Shown: positions 35,323-46,308 of the stretch, piece by piece
Layout of the letters: each line of letters begins with the position of its first letter
How positions within the stretch are numbered: position 1 is the first letter of the stretch
Source: Celoporthe dispersa
Lineage: Eukaryota; Ascomycota; Sordariomycetes; Diaporthales; Cryphonectriaceae
DNA length: 64,000 bases
NCBI GenBank assembly: GCA_016584495.1
Contig: WAID01000009.1
Span: forward strand, 3,596,001 to 3,660,000
Direction: 5' to 3'
The notes under the pieces: generated by a model
What the model was told of the DNA's origin: nothing
What the model saw: the letters and a program-made list of their open reading frames with translations, nothing else
The model's database searches: none
Made by a program: the position numbers and the translations under genes

Positions 35323-36298
35323 ATGGACTTCCCCCCACCTGTCAACACTAATGATCTGGGCCATGGGCCCGTGATTATGGGCATAACGTGGACAATCACC
35401 ACCCTTGCAATCTTCACGGTGGTTCTGCGCATGTATGTGCGCAAGGAGCTGAAGTCGACCGGCTGGGATGATTGGCTCATGTGCGGTGCTCTGGTCAGTA
35501 CTTTGACTGCTTCACACGGCGCACACTGGGTGGCAGGAGAGAATCGCGATACTTTCACGAACATATCAACCGGATCAGGCCAAGAGATGGGACCCCTACA
35601 TTCTCATCCACATCATCTTCGTCGCTCAGGGTGAATCGACGCTCACATTCTCCACCCTTTCCGCTCCGCGTCGTCATCGCACCGCTGATCACTTTGCCCT
35701 GGCGTACATAGCGCTCTGGACCTTCTGCGGCTTGATGTTCGTGCTGCTGCCCGTCCTCATCATCTGGCGCCTAAATATGGCCTTGCGCCAGCGGCTTGGC
35801 CTCATGGCGCTCATGGCTGTGTCCTTGTTCACCAAGGCCATGTCCATCCTGAAGACCGTCGGTATCCACACCATCGCCGACCAGGAATCCAACCCCAATT
35901 CGAAGAACGGTCTGTACAATGCCAGCCTCGAGATCCTCTGGACAATCCTGGAGCAGGCCTGCGTCGTCATCATGGGCTGCGTGCCACCGCTTCACTCCGC
36001 CATCAGGCTCCCGCTCGTGCAAGATCTAGCCACCTCTCTGTCCAGTCTCCTCCGCCAGACTCGGCGAAACACTTCCCAGCCTTCATACGGAAGCTCCGAG
36101 GTCAACGATGGCGGGTACCAGGACCTCGAGATGAACACCCACAAATTCGGCGCCGTGGGCGGACATCGTGGCCTGACCAACGTGACCATGATGAGGGCTG
36201 GAATTAAGGAAAGCCAGCGAGACCTCGTAGACCCTAAGCAGATCCGCCAGAACAGCAGGTTTAGCGTTACCTACGACCGTAATCGGGATGTGTTGTAA
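35323..36298 (+). CDS. Shortened rhodopsin/PTH11-like membrane protein
   Basis: Three exons, 35323-35493, 35537-35630 and 35712-36298; 283 residues, phases consistent, no indel. The N-terminus resembles the family (helix 1 ITWTITTLAIFTVVLRMYV, then WDDWLMCGAL). The protein passes quickly to YILIHIIFVAQALWTFCGLMFVLLPVLIIWRLNMALRQRLG, which corresponds to the last helices of the fungal rhodopsin domain. These are followed by LGLMALMAVSLFTKAMSIL and LEILWTILEQACVVIMGCVPPL. About 80-100 residues covering helices 2-4 and the cysteine loop are missing compared with the gene at 24-25 kb. The cytosolic tail GSSEVNDGGYQDLEMNTHK is typical of the family. The splice sites (GTCAGT; GTGAAT) are my inference; the introns are 43 and 81 bp, the first unusually short. 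It may be a reduced paralogue or a decaying one. Confidence 0.65.
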
Positions 36299-37773
36299 GA
36301 TAAATTCAGCTGGACAGGGTATGCAGGAGCTGCTTGGTGGGAAGCCAACTCTTGATGACGGGCAAAATGATTTCCCAGTTATACTATCAACCAATTCAGG
36401 TATCCAGAGGCTTGAAATAGACGCCTGAAATATAAAGTGTTAACGCAACAGATAGAAGCTATAAAAAACGAAACACAAACTAAAGTCTGGATGCAAATGT
36501 TTACAACTATTGGGATATGAAAATAATCCAATATTTAGATTGACGACTGAAGAGATATATATAAAATCTAAATAGTAGAGAATATAAATTTATATATTCA
36601 GCTATTCAATTCCAAATCTCTTCGCTTCTTTCCACCTTAGGAGCACTTCAGTATTCCAATGCTTCAAATGCTCTTCTGTTATGAGCACTGTAGTGATCCA
36701 AAGATCCTAATCCGAAATTGAGGAACATAAACCAAGGAAGTGGTCAAATGCAGTCTGTACAATTGGGGTTGGAAGTTTCGCAGGGAAGGGCAAGCATTCA
36801 GCTTCATATAAGACAGGCCATGTATGTGTTTTTTTCTCTCTTTCCCCAGCTTTCTGCAGAAACCGCAGAAACTGCGTGGACTACAAGAAGAAATCAAATT
36901 TTATGCGAGCACTAAAAGGATGGCCACCACTAGTGCTCACTGGAAATGATGTGGTCTATATAGACAGAAGGACTCACATAAATTTAATCGCCCTCAAAAT
37001 TGCAACCTGAGATTGGAATATATCAACAATAGAAGCTATAGAGACCGTTTGCCATTTGTGTTACAGGTTTTCACATGGCAGTGTGATGGAAGGAATCGGT
37101 TTACTTGTCGTATTTATTGAATAGAAAGAGAACTAATCATGAAGAAAAAAAAGAAAATACCAAGTTTTGTCTATATTGAGTTCAGGCAAAGCCCGAGCAG
37201 AGCCAGATGGGAAAGCCCCGTGTGTGACTTGAGTCAGCCATGCTGAGGGGTGCCCACAGCGACCTTGCCTTGCGCTCAGTGACCCCGCCCCGCCCAACGG
37301 GCTTCGAAGGACTCAGGGTGCTGCTGGTGCTCTTGACTCTGGCGCTTATCTGCCGATTTGGCTGAGCATTTCACCGCCGTAGGAACAGCGTTGTGACACT
37401 CGGAGGGGGCCCTTTGACCCACCGGATAATTGTACACCTGACAAACGGACAGTATAAATCCGCACCGAGGTTGCGCGCTCTGTAAATCCGATGCATCAAT
37501 GACGAATAAGTGCCCTTGAACGATGCTATGGGGCCTGCAACTCAAACCAAATCAACAGCCTCCTGAGCGTCTAAAAAGTCTCCGTAATCTCTAGATAATT
37601 ATTTGGTAATCAATGCCCACCATGACCCGTCGACATCCTGAAGATCGTAGCATGTATGGTCCGCCTGGATGAGCGCATGTAAATAACACACACACAATAA
37701 AAAGAACAGACTTCCAATTCTCCGCCCACTCTCCTGCAACACCCTGCTGCTCCCACCACCCAGACCCATCACC
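36299..37773. other. AT-rich spacer, possible relic
   Basis: 36410-37190 is distinctly A/T-rich compared with the window and lacks genes. 37200-37770 returns to normal composition and holds the promoter of the FAD monooxygenase. A repeat-induced-mutation relic is possible, but no element is recognised. Confidence 0.45.
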
Positions 37774-39637
37774 ATGGCCGACGACAAGATCATCAAAACC
37801 CCCTTCCTAATCGTCGGCGCAGGCCCCGCAGGTGCCTCGCTGGCCTGCTTCCTGGGCGACCACGGCCTCAAGGGCATCATGATCGCCGCCGCCCCAGGCA
37901 CCGCCGAGACCCCGCGCGCCCACATCACCAACATGGCCGGCCTCGAGTGCCTGCGGGACATCGACCTGGAGAGCGCATGCCGCGGCGCATCGACCAGCGG
38001 CGACAATATGACGCACACAAGGTGGTGCCGCAGCATGGCGGGCGAGGAGTTTGCGCGCGTCTACAGCTGGGGCAACGACCCGCAGCGCATGGGGAGACTA
38101 CGATGCCGCTAGCCCCTGTGGCCATGTTGATCTGCCGCAGACGGAGCTGGAGCCTATCCTTACGACCAGGGCGGTGCATAAGGGCTGGGCGCTGCGGTTC
38201 CACACGAGGCTGGTGTCTTTTGTGCGGCCGCGGGAGGACGTGATCATTAGCGAGGTTGAGGATGGCGTCTCGGGGCTACGGTATAAGATCCAGTCCAAGT
38301 ATCTCTTTGGATGCGACGGGGCGAGGAGCGAGGTGGTCCGGCAGCTGGGCCTGCCCCTGGTGAAGAAGCCAGGCCAGGGACTGGCGCTGAATATTTTGGC
38401 GAGGGCCGATATGTCGCATCTGATCCCAAACCGCACCGGGAACCTGCACTGGGTGTTCATGCCTGAGAAGGACTACCCACCGTGGTGCTGGGCGGGGCTG
38501 ATCAGGATGGTCAAGCCGTGGAAAGAGTGGATGTTCATCTGCTTACCCGTACCCGGGGCGGATCTCTCTGTCGACCAGTTCAGCCCTACTCATGAGGAGT
38601 GCATCCCGCGGCTGAAGGAGCTCATTGGTGATGACTCGGTGGATGTCGAGGTCCTGGACATCAGCAAGTGGTGGATCAACGAGATTGTGGCGGAGTATTA
38701 CTCCGACGGCAACGTGTAAGTGCGATTCTTACAACGACGATGGCCATGGGAGGAAACAAAAACATCTGACTGACGGCTGAGAAAACACACACACAGGCAC
38801 TGTTTTGGAGATGCTACGCATCGTCATCCACCGTTCAACGGTCTGGGCTCAAATACCTGCATACAAGACGCCTTCAATCTCGCCTGGAAAATCGCATACG
38901 TAGAGGCGGGCAAGGCAAGCCCCAAGCTACTCGAGTCGTTCAGCACAGAGCGCCAACCCGTGGGCAGGGACGTCATCACGCGGGCAAACCAGGGCCTACG
39001 AGACCACATGCCCTGGATCCAGACCATCGGAATGATGGAGCCCGACAAGGAGGTGCGGAAGAAGATACTAGAGGAGTTTGACGACCCGGGCCCAGCAGGG
39101 CGCAAGAAGCGGCAGGAGTTCCAGAGGGGCATCGAGAACACGTCGTCCGAGTTCCATGGATTGGGCATCGAGATGAACCAGCGGTACAACTCGGACGCCG
39201 TGTACCTGGAGGACGAGGGCCCGCCGCCGCCTCTGCCCGAGGACTCCGTGAAGCAGCTTCAGATCAGCACGTACCCGGGCAAGCGGCTGCCCCATGCGTG
39301 GCTGAACAAGCGGGTGCCAGAGAATAGGTTCTCGACTATCGATCTTGCAGGCCACAGAAGGTTCTGCCTGCTCACCGGGCCCGGAGGCGAGGGGTGGAAG
39401 ACTGCGGCCGAGAAGGTCGGCAAGGCACTTGGCGTGGAGATCAAGGCCTACTCGATCGGCTGGAGGCAGGACTGCGAGGACGTGTACTTTGACTGGGCTC
39501 GGCGCAGGGAAGTTGAAGAGGATGGGTGTGTGCTGGTGCGCCCTGATCGGTTTGTGGCCTGGAGGTCTAAAGAAATGGTCTCGGACGCCGAAGCCAAACT
39601 CGAGAAGGTCATGCGCAAGGTTCTTTCGCTGGCATGA
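37774..39637 (+). CDS. FAD-dependent aromatic-ring monooxygenase (one frameshift)
   Basis: Two exons, 37774-38715 and 38797-39637 (GTAAGT...CACACAG intron); 593 residues when one extra base is discounted. ATG is in good context (ACCATGG). The Rossmann FAD-binding motif VGAGPAGAS sits at residues 14-22. The DG motif is GCDGARSEVVRQLG, and the GD motif FGDATHRHPPFNGLGSNTCIQDAFNLAWK spans the second exon start. This is the PF01494 family (phenol 2-monooxygenase / TfdB-like hydroxylases), which hydroxylates phenolic rings using NADPH and O2. The thioredoxin-like C-terminal domain begins near GKRLPHAWL and is present to the stop. GGGG at 38091-38094 (GGG expected) shifts the frame between NDPQRMG and DYDAASPCGHVDLPQ. 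The role may be aromatic catabolism or polyketide tailoring; its nearness to the P450 neighbourhood allows the latter. Confidence 0.88.
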
Positions 39638-39796
39638 GCCATGGATATGAGGCAGCAGAACTAAAATCAAGAGATCACCATAAATGCGCAGGATTGGTGG
39701 TCCGTAACATGATCGAAGACCGGTCTCAAGTTAGTGGATACTAGATAGATTAGAGCAGAGTTCATTAGCATCTTATCTGAACAAACGACACACAGT

Positions 39797-41417
39797 TCAT
39801 TGCCAAAGGTCTCTCCACATCTCCTTAAACCCATAATGAGGCGTCTTCGAGTCATATACCTTCGCAGACCGACTCTCCCTGGCGAATCGGTCCAACAAGC
39901 TTCCGGCCTGGTGTCCGCCCTGGCTGAGCAGGGACTTCTCTGGACGCCGAGCACGCTCCTTGATCTCGTTGGCAAGCTGCGGCGCGACATCGGCAAAGCA
40001 TGCTTTCAGCTCTCGGTCGAGGTTGAAGTAGGGCTTCTTGGCTAGCTCTGGAGCCATGAGGTTATACGCCCGCGTCAGTTTGTTGAGGTTATTGATGGCC
40101 AGCTCCATGTATGATCTCTCTGTGGATTCCCACGCGATATCCCTAAAAGGGCGCACCAGTGTCACTTCGGGCTCAGCAGTTCCTGCTGGAGGATCTCCCA
40201 TGCTGCCGGCTGCTGGGGCCTCTGGAGGCTCTGGCAAGGCTTCTTGCCTCATCGCAACCATGACGACGTCGTCTGTCGAGTTGGTCGGCACTGCCACCTG
40301 GTCCGAGTTCCTCCGGCGTGGGTTGTGCACCTCTTCTGCACGACCATATTCCTGCGCACTCCTCATCTGCTCTTCAAGGGACCCGCCGTGGCTGGCAATC
40401 ATCCTCGCGGCATGCCGCTTCCAGTCGTTTCTCAGCCGCGCCCTGAAGACGTTGGCAGCCTTGACTACTTCCTGCTGCTTTTTCTATCCACGGCGGCACA
40501 ATCTCTTGCTTCTTGATCATCTTGTTCATTATGTATTCCGTGGTGTCAATAAAAGGATTGTCCGACCGCGCGTCACGCTCGATGCCCTTTCCGCGTGGGA
40601 TATTTTTAAACTGGCCTCTCGCGATGGCGTCCTCGATCCTCTCGTTGGCAAGCGCCGCGAGCCCCGATATGGTGTTGGGAAGTGCACGCGCAGCAGGCGT
40701 GAACCGGTCTCTGAGTTCTTTCTTCATAGCCTCACGCTCCTCGTCACTCAGGCCGCGCCCTTTCTCCTTCATACCCAGGCCGGTATACACACTCGCCGCC
40801 TCTTTCGCGTTCGCCGCCTTGCGCCCTGCACTGACAGAGGGCTGTCTCTTCAGCCGCATGTCCACCGGAATACTCGATAACGACGGAGCTCTCGGTTTCC
40901 CTCGCAGGCCCGGCGCCAGAGGCTTGCGCGCGTCGTTCAGCATCCGCAAGACCGCGTCCGACTGTGTCTCCTGGCCCGTCCACGGCTGGGCAGAGGCCAT
41001 ATTTCTTGTTCCCTGCCCCGCCGCTTCAGGCACGTTGCCTACAAGACCGGCCTCGCGCAGTATCTCCTCGTGCTCATCTTGGAACTTGGCGTCGGCGATC
41101 TTGTTTAGCAGGCGGTTCTTTAGCTCGTCGTTGAATCCTGCGTCTTCGACTGCTCGTCGTCCTGCCCTGCCGCCCGTGAAGAGGGCTTCTTCTGTAGCCT
41201 CCTCGAGGCGGCGGGCCATTGGTCCTGGCTCCGAAGTGGAGGAGGTGTTCGCTTTCTCGGCATGTTCGTTGTTTCTCGTAGAGTTGGGATCTGGGATTGC
41301 TGGACTGTGGTTCCCTGAGTAGGGCCGCGCCGCGTGGAGAAGGGCAGGCGACAGTCGAGGTGTCTGACGCCGGAGGTTTCTCAGGTAGCGCTCTGTAGCA
41401 CGGGGCGAGAGCGCCAT
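39797..41417 (-). CDS. DNAJC28-type conserved-domain protein, probably mitochondrial (one frameshift)
   Basis: Minus strand, no intron; 539 residues when one extra base is discounted. The ATG at 41417 begins an Arg/Ser/Ala-rich, acid-poor leader (MALSPRATERYLRNLRRQTP) typical of a mitochondrial presequence. The open frame extends further 5' through low-complexity leader, which I excluded. Residues ~210-340 hold the DNAJC28 conserved domain: NERIEDAIARGQFKNIPRGKG, DNPFIDTTEYIMNKMIKKQEIVPPWIEK, NDWKRHAARMIASHGGSLEEQ. A J-domain is absent, as in fungal homologues. The C-terminus (AYNLMAPELAKKPYFNLDRELKACF) is also conserved in the family. Function is unknown; a link to Golgi or mitochondrial assembly has been suggested for metazoan relatives. 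A T5 run at 40479-40483 (T4 expected) shifts the frame right inside the conserved domain. Confidence 0.82.
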
Positions 41418-42035
41418 GGTGTCTCGAGGGTTGGAGACACCGTGGGCATGGTAGGGAAGAGAGCTTCTCTGGGAAGCTTTCGCTGGGGGGAAAGGGAAAA
41501 AAAAGAAGAAAAAAAGAAGGATGATCTTGCGATGTCGATGACGGCCTTCCGATCGGGTCGCCACTTGCGAGTCCGCAGACCGACGATAAGATAAGGAGAA
41601 CTTTAGCTCCGGTGTTAGATACTTTGGTACTCTAGCATTACCTGCCATGGGCCGTGTGACGAGAAACAATTTGACTCGATATTCTTTCAACTTACTGATT
41701 TTTTTCTTTTCCATGGTTCTTCATCACTTCTTATAATACATCTTGTGTAAACGTTGCAGCCGACACAACTATCCATATTATTCACCCACCCATGTACTAT
41801 TAATACTAGTCTTTTGGTCAATTGCTTTGGTTCACGAGTGCTCCTAGTGTAAATATTTTGTGCCTTTCAAGAGAGTAAGAATTCAGACCTAGAAATACAT
41901 ATGTACAATATTGGCAGGTATTTTGATGGGTGGAGCGGAGAGAAGTCTTGAGCACCCAGGCGGCTACTTCGCGATAGAAAAAAAAAAAAAGATCGTCTTG
42001 AATATCCCAAGGATCGCTTTGTCCCAACAACCTTT
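41418..42035. other. Spacer between two minus-strand genes
   Basis: Nothing recognised. It holds the long leader of the DNAJC28-type gene and the 3' flank of the dehydrogenase. Confidence 0.5.
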
Positions 42036-43245
42036 TTAGTTGTAATCGAAGTTCTGCCCAACCAGTTCCTCAGTCAGCTTCCATAGCCTCCGCGCTTCAA
42101 CATCACTGGTCGCCCATGGCTTAACCGTCTCAACCCACGGGTCTGCGATGTGCGAGTCCTGCAGGTAGGCACCATTGTGGTCTATCGAGCAAGTCAACCA
42201 AGTTAGACACGTCCCAGGATGAGTGCGAGAAAGTGGAAGATGAAGATTACTTACCTGTCAAGCTCGGCTCAAACGCTGCGTAGACATGTGTTGCCGCACC
42301 CTCCTGCTCCGTCTTGAAGTTATACGCCGCCCAGGCCTCCTGGTTTCCCATAAACGCGTCCACAGCTCCTATCATCCCATGTCAGCCAAAGGACACCAGC
42401 GTATTGGGATAACAAATTCACATCTTCATGATAATACTCACTTAGACCGAACAGCTCTTGACTAAAGTCAAGGTGACTGCCCAGATTCGACGGAACCACG
42501 CCGGGGTGTAGACTGAATGCCAACAGACCGTGCTTGGACCGCAATTTCTCAGCAAGCGCTACTGCAAACAGGATATTGGCAGTTTTTGACTGCCCATAGG
42601 CCCGCCATTTTTCGAATGTCTCGCCATTCTTCCCAAGTCCGAGTATCAGCATTCTGGCCTGTGACGGAAAATTAAAAGGAAGAAAAAGATGGTGTGACAT
42701 ACGCGGAAGTTGTAGTCCCCCCACCGAATAGGACTTAAACGATGCCCATCACTGCTGACACTAACCACCCGCTTCGCTTCAGAAGCAAGAATCTTGTCCA
42801 TGATCAGGTTGGTGAAGAGGAAGTGTCCCAGGTGGTTCGTCGCAAAGGTCACCTCGAACCCGTCTGTCGTGAGCGCATACTCAGGCACGGCCATGATCCC
42901 CGCATTGTTGACGAGGACGTCGATCTTGGGCACATCGTCCCACCCGTTGACGGTCGCTGCGGCCTCACGAACGGCTTCGAGGGAGCCCAGGTCGAGCTGC
43001 AGGAGGCGGACCTGGACGTCCGGGTGGGCCTTCGTGACGGCATCAGCGGTCTCCTGTGTTTTTGCAGGGCTGCGGCCGGCTAGGATTAGTAGGCGCGGGT
43101 GTGCTTTCGCGATCGTCTCGACAAAGGTGGCTCCGATGCTGTGTGGCGACACGCCGGTGGTGAGAATGACCTTGTCTTTGATATGGGAGGCCAGGTCACC
43201 GACCAGGCCTTCTGCGGTGGCGTTTTTGTCGTAGGAGCGGACCAT
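42036..43245 (-). CDS. Short-chain dehydrogenase/reductase, retinol-dehydrogenase/WWOX-like
   Basis: Four exons on the minus strand (43245-42703, 42658-42442, 42368-42255, 42181-42036); 339 residues, all phases consistent. The cofactor motif is a variant TTGVSPHSIGATFVETIAK (T-G-x7-G), then LAGRSP, QLDLGSLEAVREAA, and LVNNAGIMAVP. The catalytic serine is in VVSVSSDGHR and the Y-x-x-x-K pair in YGQSKTANILFA. SLHPGVVPSNLG is the usual post-catalytic block. This is the light-dependent-protochlorophyllide-reductase-like/TIC32 subgroup that is common in fungi and oxidises or reduces diverse alcohols and carbonyls with NADP(H). The substrate is unknown. The C-terminal exon ends in WKLTEELVGQNFDYN. 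Confidence 0.92.
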
Positions 43246-46200
43246 GGTGCGTGAGTGCGTGAGTGCGTGAGCTGGACGGCTTGCTGTGGGTTAGTCTTTT
43301 AGAGATCGGCTGAATGCAGTCTCCTGATCAGCTGGGCGACCGACCTTGTTTTATACTTATAATTTTATGTCTATCCGGAAGTGGCTGGTGGAGGTTAGTA
43401 AAACCGGCTGCTTAAAGCCGAACCGCTCTCATTCATTTATAATCTTGCAGCTTGCAGGCGTAAAACCGCGTGGTTTTAGTTTTTTTGGCAGAGGAGCTTG
43501 ACTATCACCATTATGCTGACGCCAGCCAAGCATGCCTATTGCTCTTGTCGCCGACGCCTAGCTTTGCGGAGATGTTCACAAATTTAGGCTCAACGACGAT
43601 CATTGTGTCAGTTGCTTACAAAGAGAAAATACCTTTTTTAGCCTCTTGGGCCCGCATATTGGCTTTTCCGTAGCAGTGAGATCATGATAAATTACTCTAA
43701 TTCGCAATGCATTCATTTGTCGATGCGCTCTCGGCTTGGTCTTGAGTCAGCAACAGTCATCACACAGCAGACAAATCTTATTTCCACAGCCTGTTCCGGT
43801 GTCGTGATGGGATGTCCCACCATCTGGGCACTGCGAAGCCTCTTGGAATCCGTAAATACTGGTCTAAAGTCCGCATTGTTGGTTTTTTAAAAGGTCTGGT
43901 CAACCTCCGATATCGTTCATATGCCCATGTATCCCTTTGGCGTATTCGTCGGCGTACCAGATCAACTTTCGTCGACAACGCCGGGCCTGCTTGGAATCTT
44001 TTCAATCCACACAAGCCCAAGTGAGGTATGACAACTACCCCAGCCTGTCAAGTAATACCATCATGATGAAGCATGCCGGAGTTGTTGTTCGTTTGCCTTC
44101 AACAAATGAGCCCCAATTCGTATCCGGGCCCTTCCGCCCTCTTAGTGTCTTGTCAATTCAGCCCTGACACGAACATAGTGTATCTGGCCATATGCTGCCA
44201 GGCGCTGCGGTCACTGTTAATCTCTTCCGGAGACAGGCGTTGGCGGGGTGGAACTGGGGAATTTCCTCTAGTGAGTATTCTCGACTATGGGTGAGCGTGG
44301 GGCAGGGGACCGGGAATAATAACATCATCCGTCAAAGCGCTGTCTTCCGAGGTTATTTGGCCGTGCCAGGCATCGTCTGTCTGGGCTTCAGGATAGAATT
44401 GCACATGCCAAAGACACAAGTCCGGGTGTGCCCAGTAGTGGCTCAACCGAACTTTTTTTGCATCACCGCCAGGCTAAGGGTCCGGCCCGTGGCCCGCGGA
44501 AGGGTGGAGTTTAGTTCTCTAATATTTTTTTTTTTTCGTTGTTCAGCCGTTGAGGTGTGAAGTGCCATCTTCCAAGGGTCCGTTCTGCCATCATCACATG
44601 ACCACCACTCAACAAGAACACTACACGATACGGATTTGTGGCCAGTGAAGTGTGGCAACGGGTCGCGGGTTCCTGTCTGTAGGGCTGGCGTAACCACCCA
44701 CACCATGTCGCTGTGGAGAGATACCCAGGGATTCATAAGTGGTCGGAGGGGAGCAAAGATCGCACTGTCGTCACCAAGGGTGGCTTTGGGGGTCTGGGCA
44801 GCCAGGCCCTATTGAAGCTTGTCGGCCACTAAGGCACCACTACCACGGAACCACAATAGTGCAAGCCAGGGCAGTAAAATAGTACCATAATACATACACA
44901 GCAGTTGTGGGTCCAGTTGGGCAGCAAGGGCAGTCAGTAATCATCAGCTTGTGTATGTTCAAGCACTCGGAAACAAGGAATCGGGTTGGGCATGATGGGA
45001 GCGACCCGGACCAGAATGCTGATCAGCGTCGAAGGGGAGCTTTGCCATACTGTGTAGTCCCCCCCAATCGAGTCCCCCGACCCCTCGTAGATCCCCCGCC
45101 CCCTGAAGTGATAGTGATATGTGGCTGGAGTGAGCGGGCTGCGCTGTGACCCAACTAAAGCACATCACATCACAGTTACACAGGGACGGGAAGTCTCGCA
45201 TGGGCGTGATCCAGCGCTCATCCCCCCTCCCTGTTCTTGTGTCTCGGATTGACAGAAGACATTCATATCGTGTCGGGCTAATTATGAGAAGAAAGAGAAG
45301 GAAAAAAAAAAGAAGGAAAAAGAAGGCTCCTTTTCTCTCCAATTGCATCCTATACAAGGACTGCATCCAGTGGTTGGAAGGAGGAAGCAAAAGAAAATAG
45401 AGAAGAAAAAGAAAAGAAATCAAGACAATATTTGACATGGGTTTTCCAATGCAGAGGTTGGGCTGCAGGGTGTACTCGCGCCAATCACCAAGCCGGGACC
45501 CCTTCCCCAAGCTCCGCGTATCCCTGCTAGCACCCTACAGCCCCTGCATGGACCCCCCTGCCGTCATGCAACTGCGGTCTCCCTGCAAAGTGCCTGCAGG
45601 TCGCAGGAGTAAGGTTCAACATGCACGCCATATTATTCATTTTCGTCTGCGTCCCTCTCTCGCCTGAGAAGGAGCAGTCACGTTTTTTCTTCTTCTCTTC
45701 TTCTGATCGTGGCCATGGGATCTTGAGGTCCAAGCTCTCGACTTATTCTCTTCCTGCACAGGAGGTTGCATTCCAACCTCACCGTCATTGACGTTGTGAT
45801 CCTTGCAATTTGTTGGCCTGTCTCTCGATCCTGTCGTCACCTGCATGCGCTGCGGTCCAGTCAAGCGTCAAGGGCAGAGACATACCAGCACCCTGCTTGG
45901 GCTCTGAGACATCATATATCATCCCAAGACAGCTGAGCCCACGGGACCAGTCTAAATTTTTGCAACTCAAGGGCTGGACTCCAAGGTCATGGTGCTTATG
46001 CTCTCCGTGTGGGCTTGGAAATCCCAATCGAGGTCTCGTGTGCAGACTGGCACTGGATCGCGGGACTCGCCGCAGCTTTGGTGTCTGTGTGCCCGGCTGG
46101 AGGATGCGTGACTGTCGTGGGATCTTGGACAACAGCCAGGCTGAGATTTGAGACATACACCCAGCTCGCTCAACACCAAGAGGACGGATAGTGGAGGATC

Positions 46201-46308
46201 ATCACATACACGCAGGCATCACCCTGTCTCCGTCCCCATCTGTCTCAACCGCGACTGCCAACAGAGACAAACGACAGGGCAGCCTCTCCTCTCTGGTACA
46301 TCTCATCC
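43246..46308. other. 3-kb spacer, no gene seen
   Basis: Contains a three-unit GTGAGTGC repeat at 43249-43270 right before the dehydrogenase start. There are T and A runs (44521-44539, 45301-45310) and CT-rich leader upstream of the centrosomin-motif gene. Open frames around 43680-44740 lack family features. Confidence 0.5.

Noticed and set aside
40038..40880. 280-codon plus-strand frame and its overlaps
   Set aside because: Shadow of the DNAJC28-type gene on the minus strand; no domain, and compositional bias mirrors the real codons.
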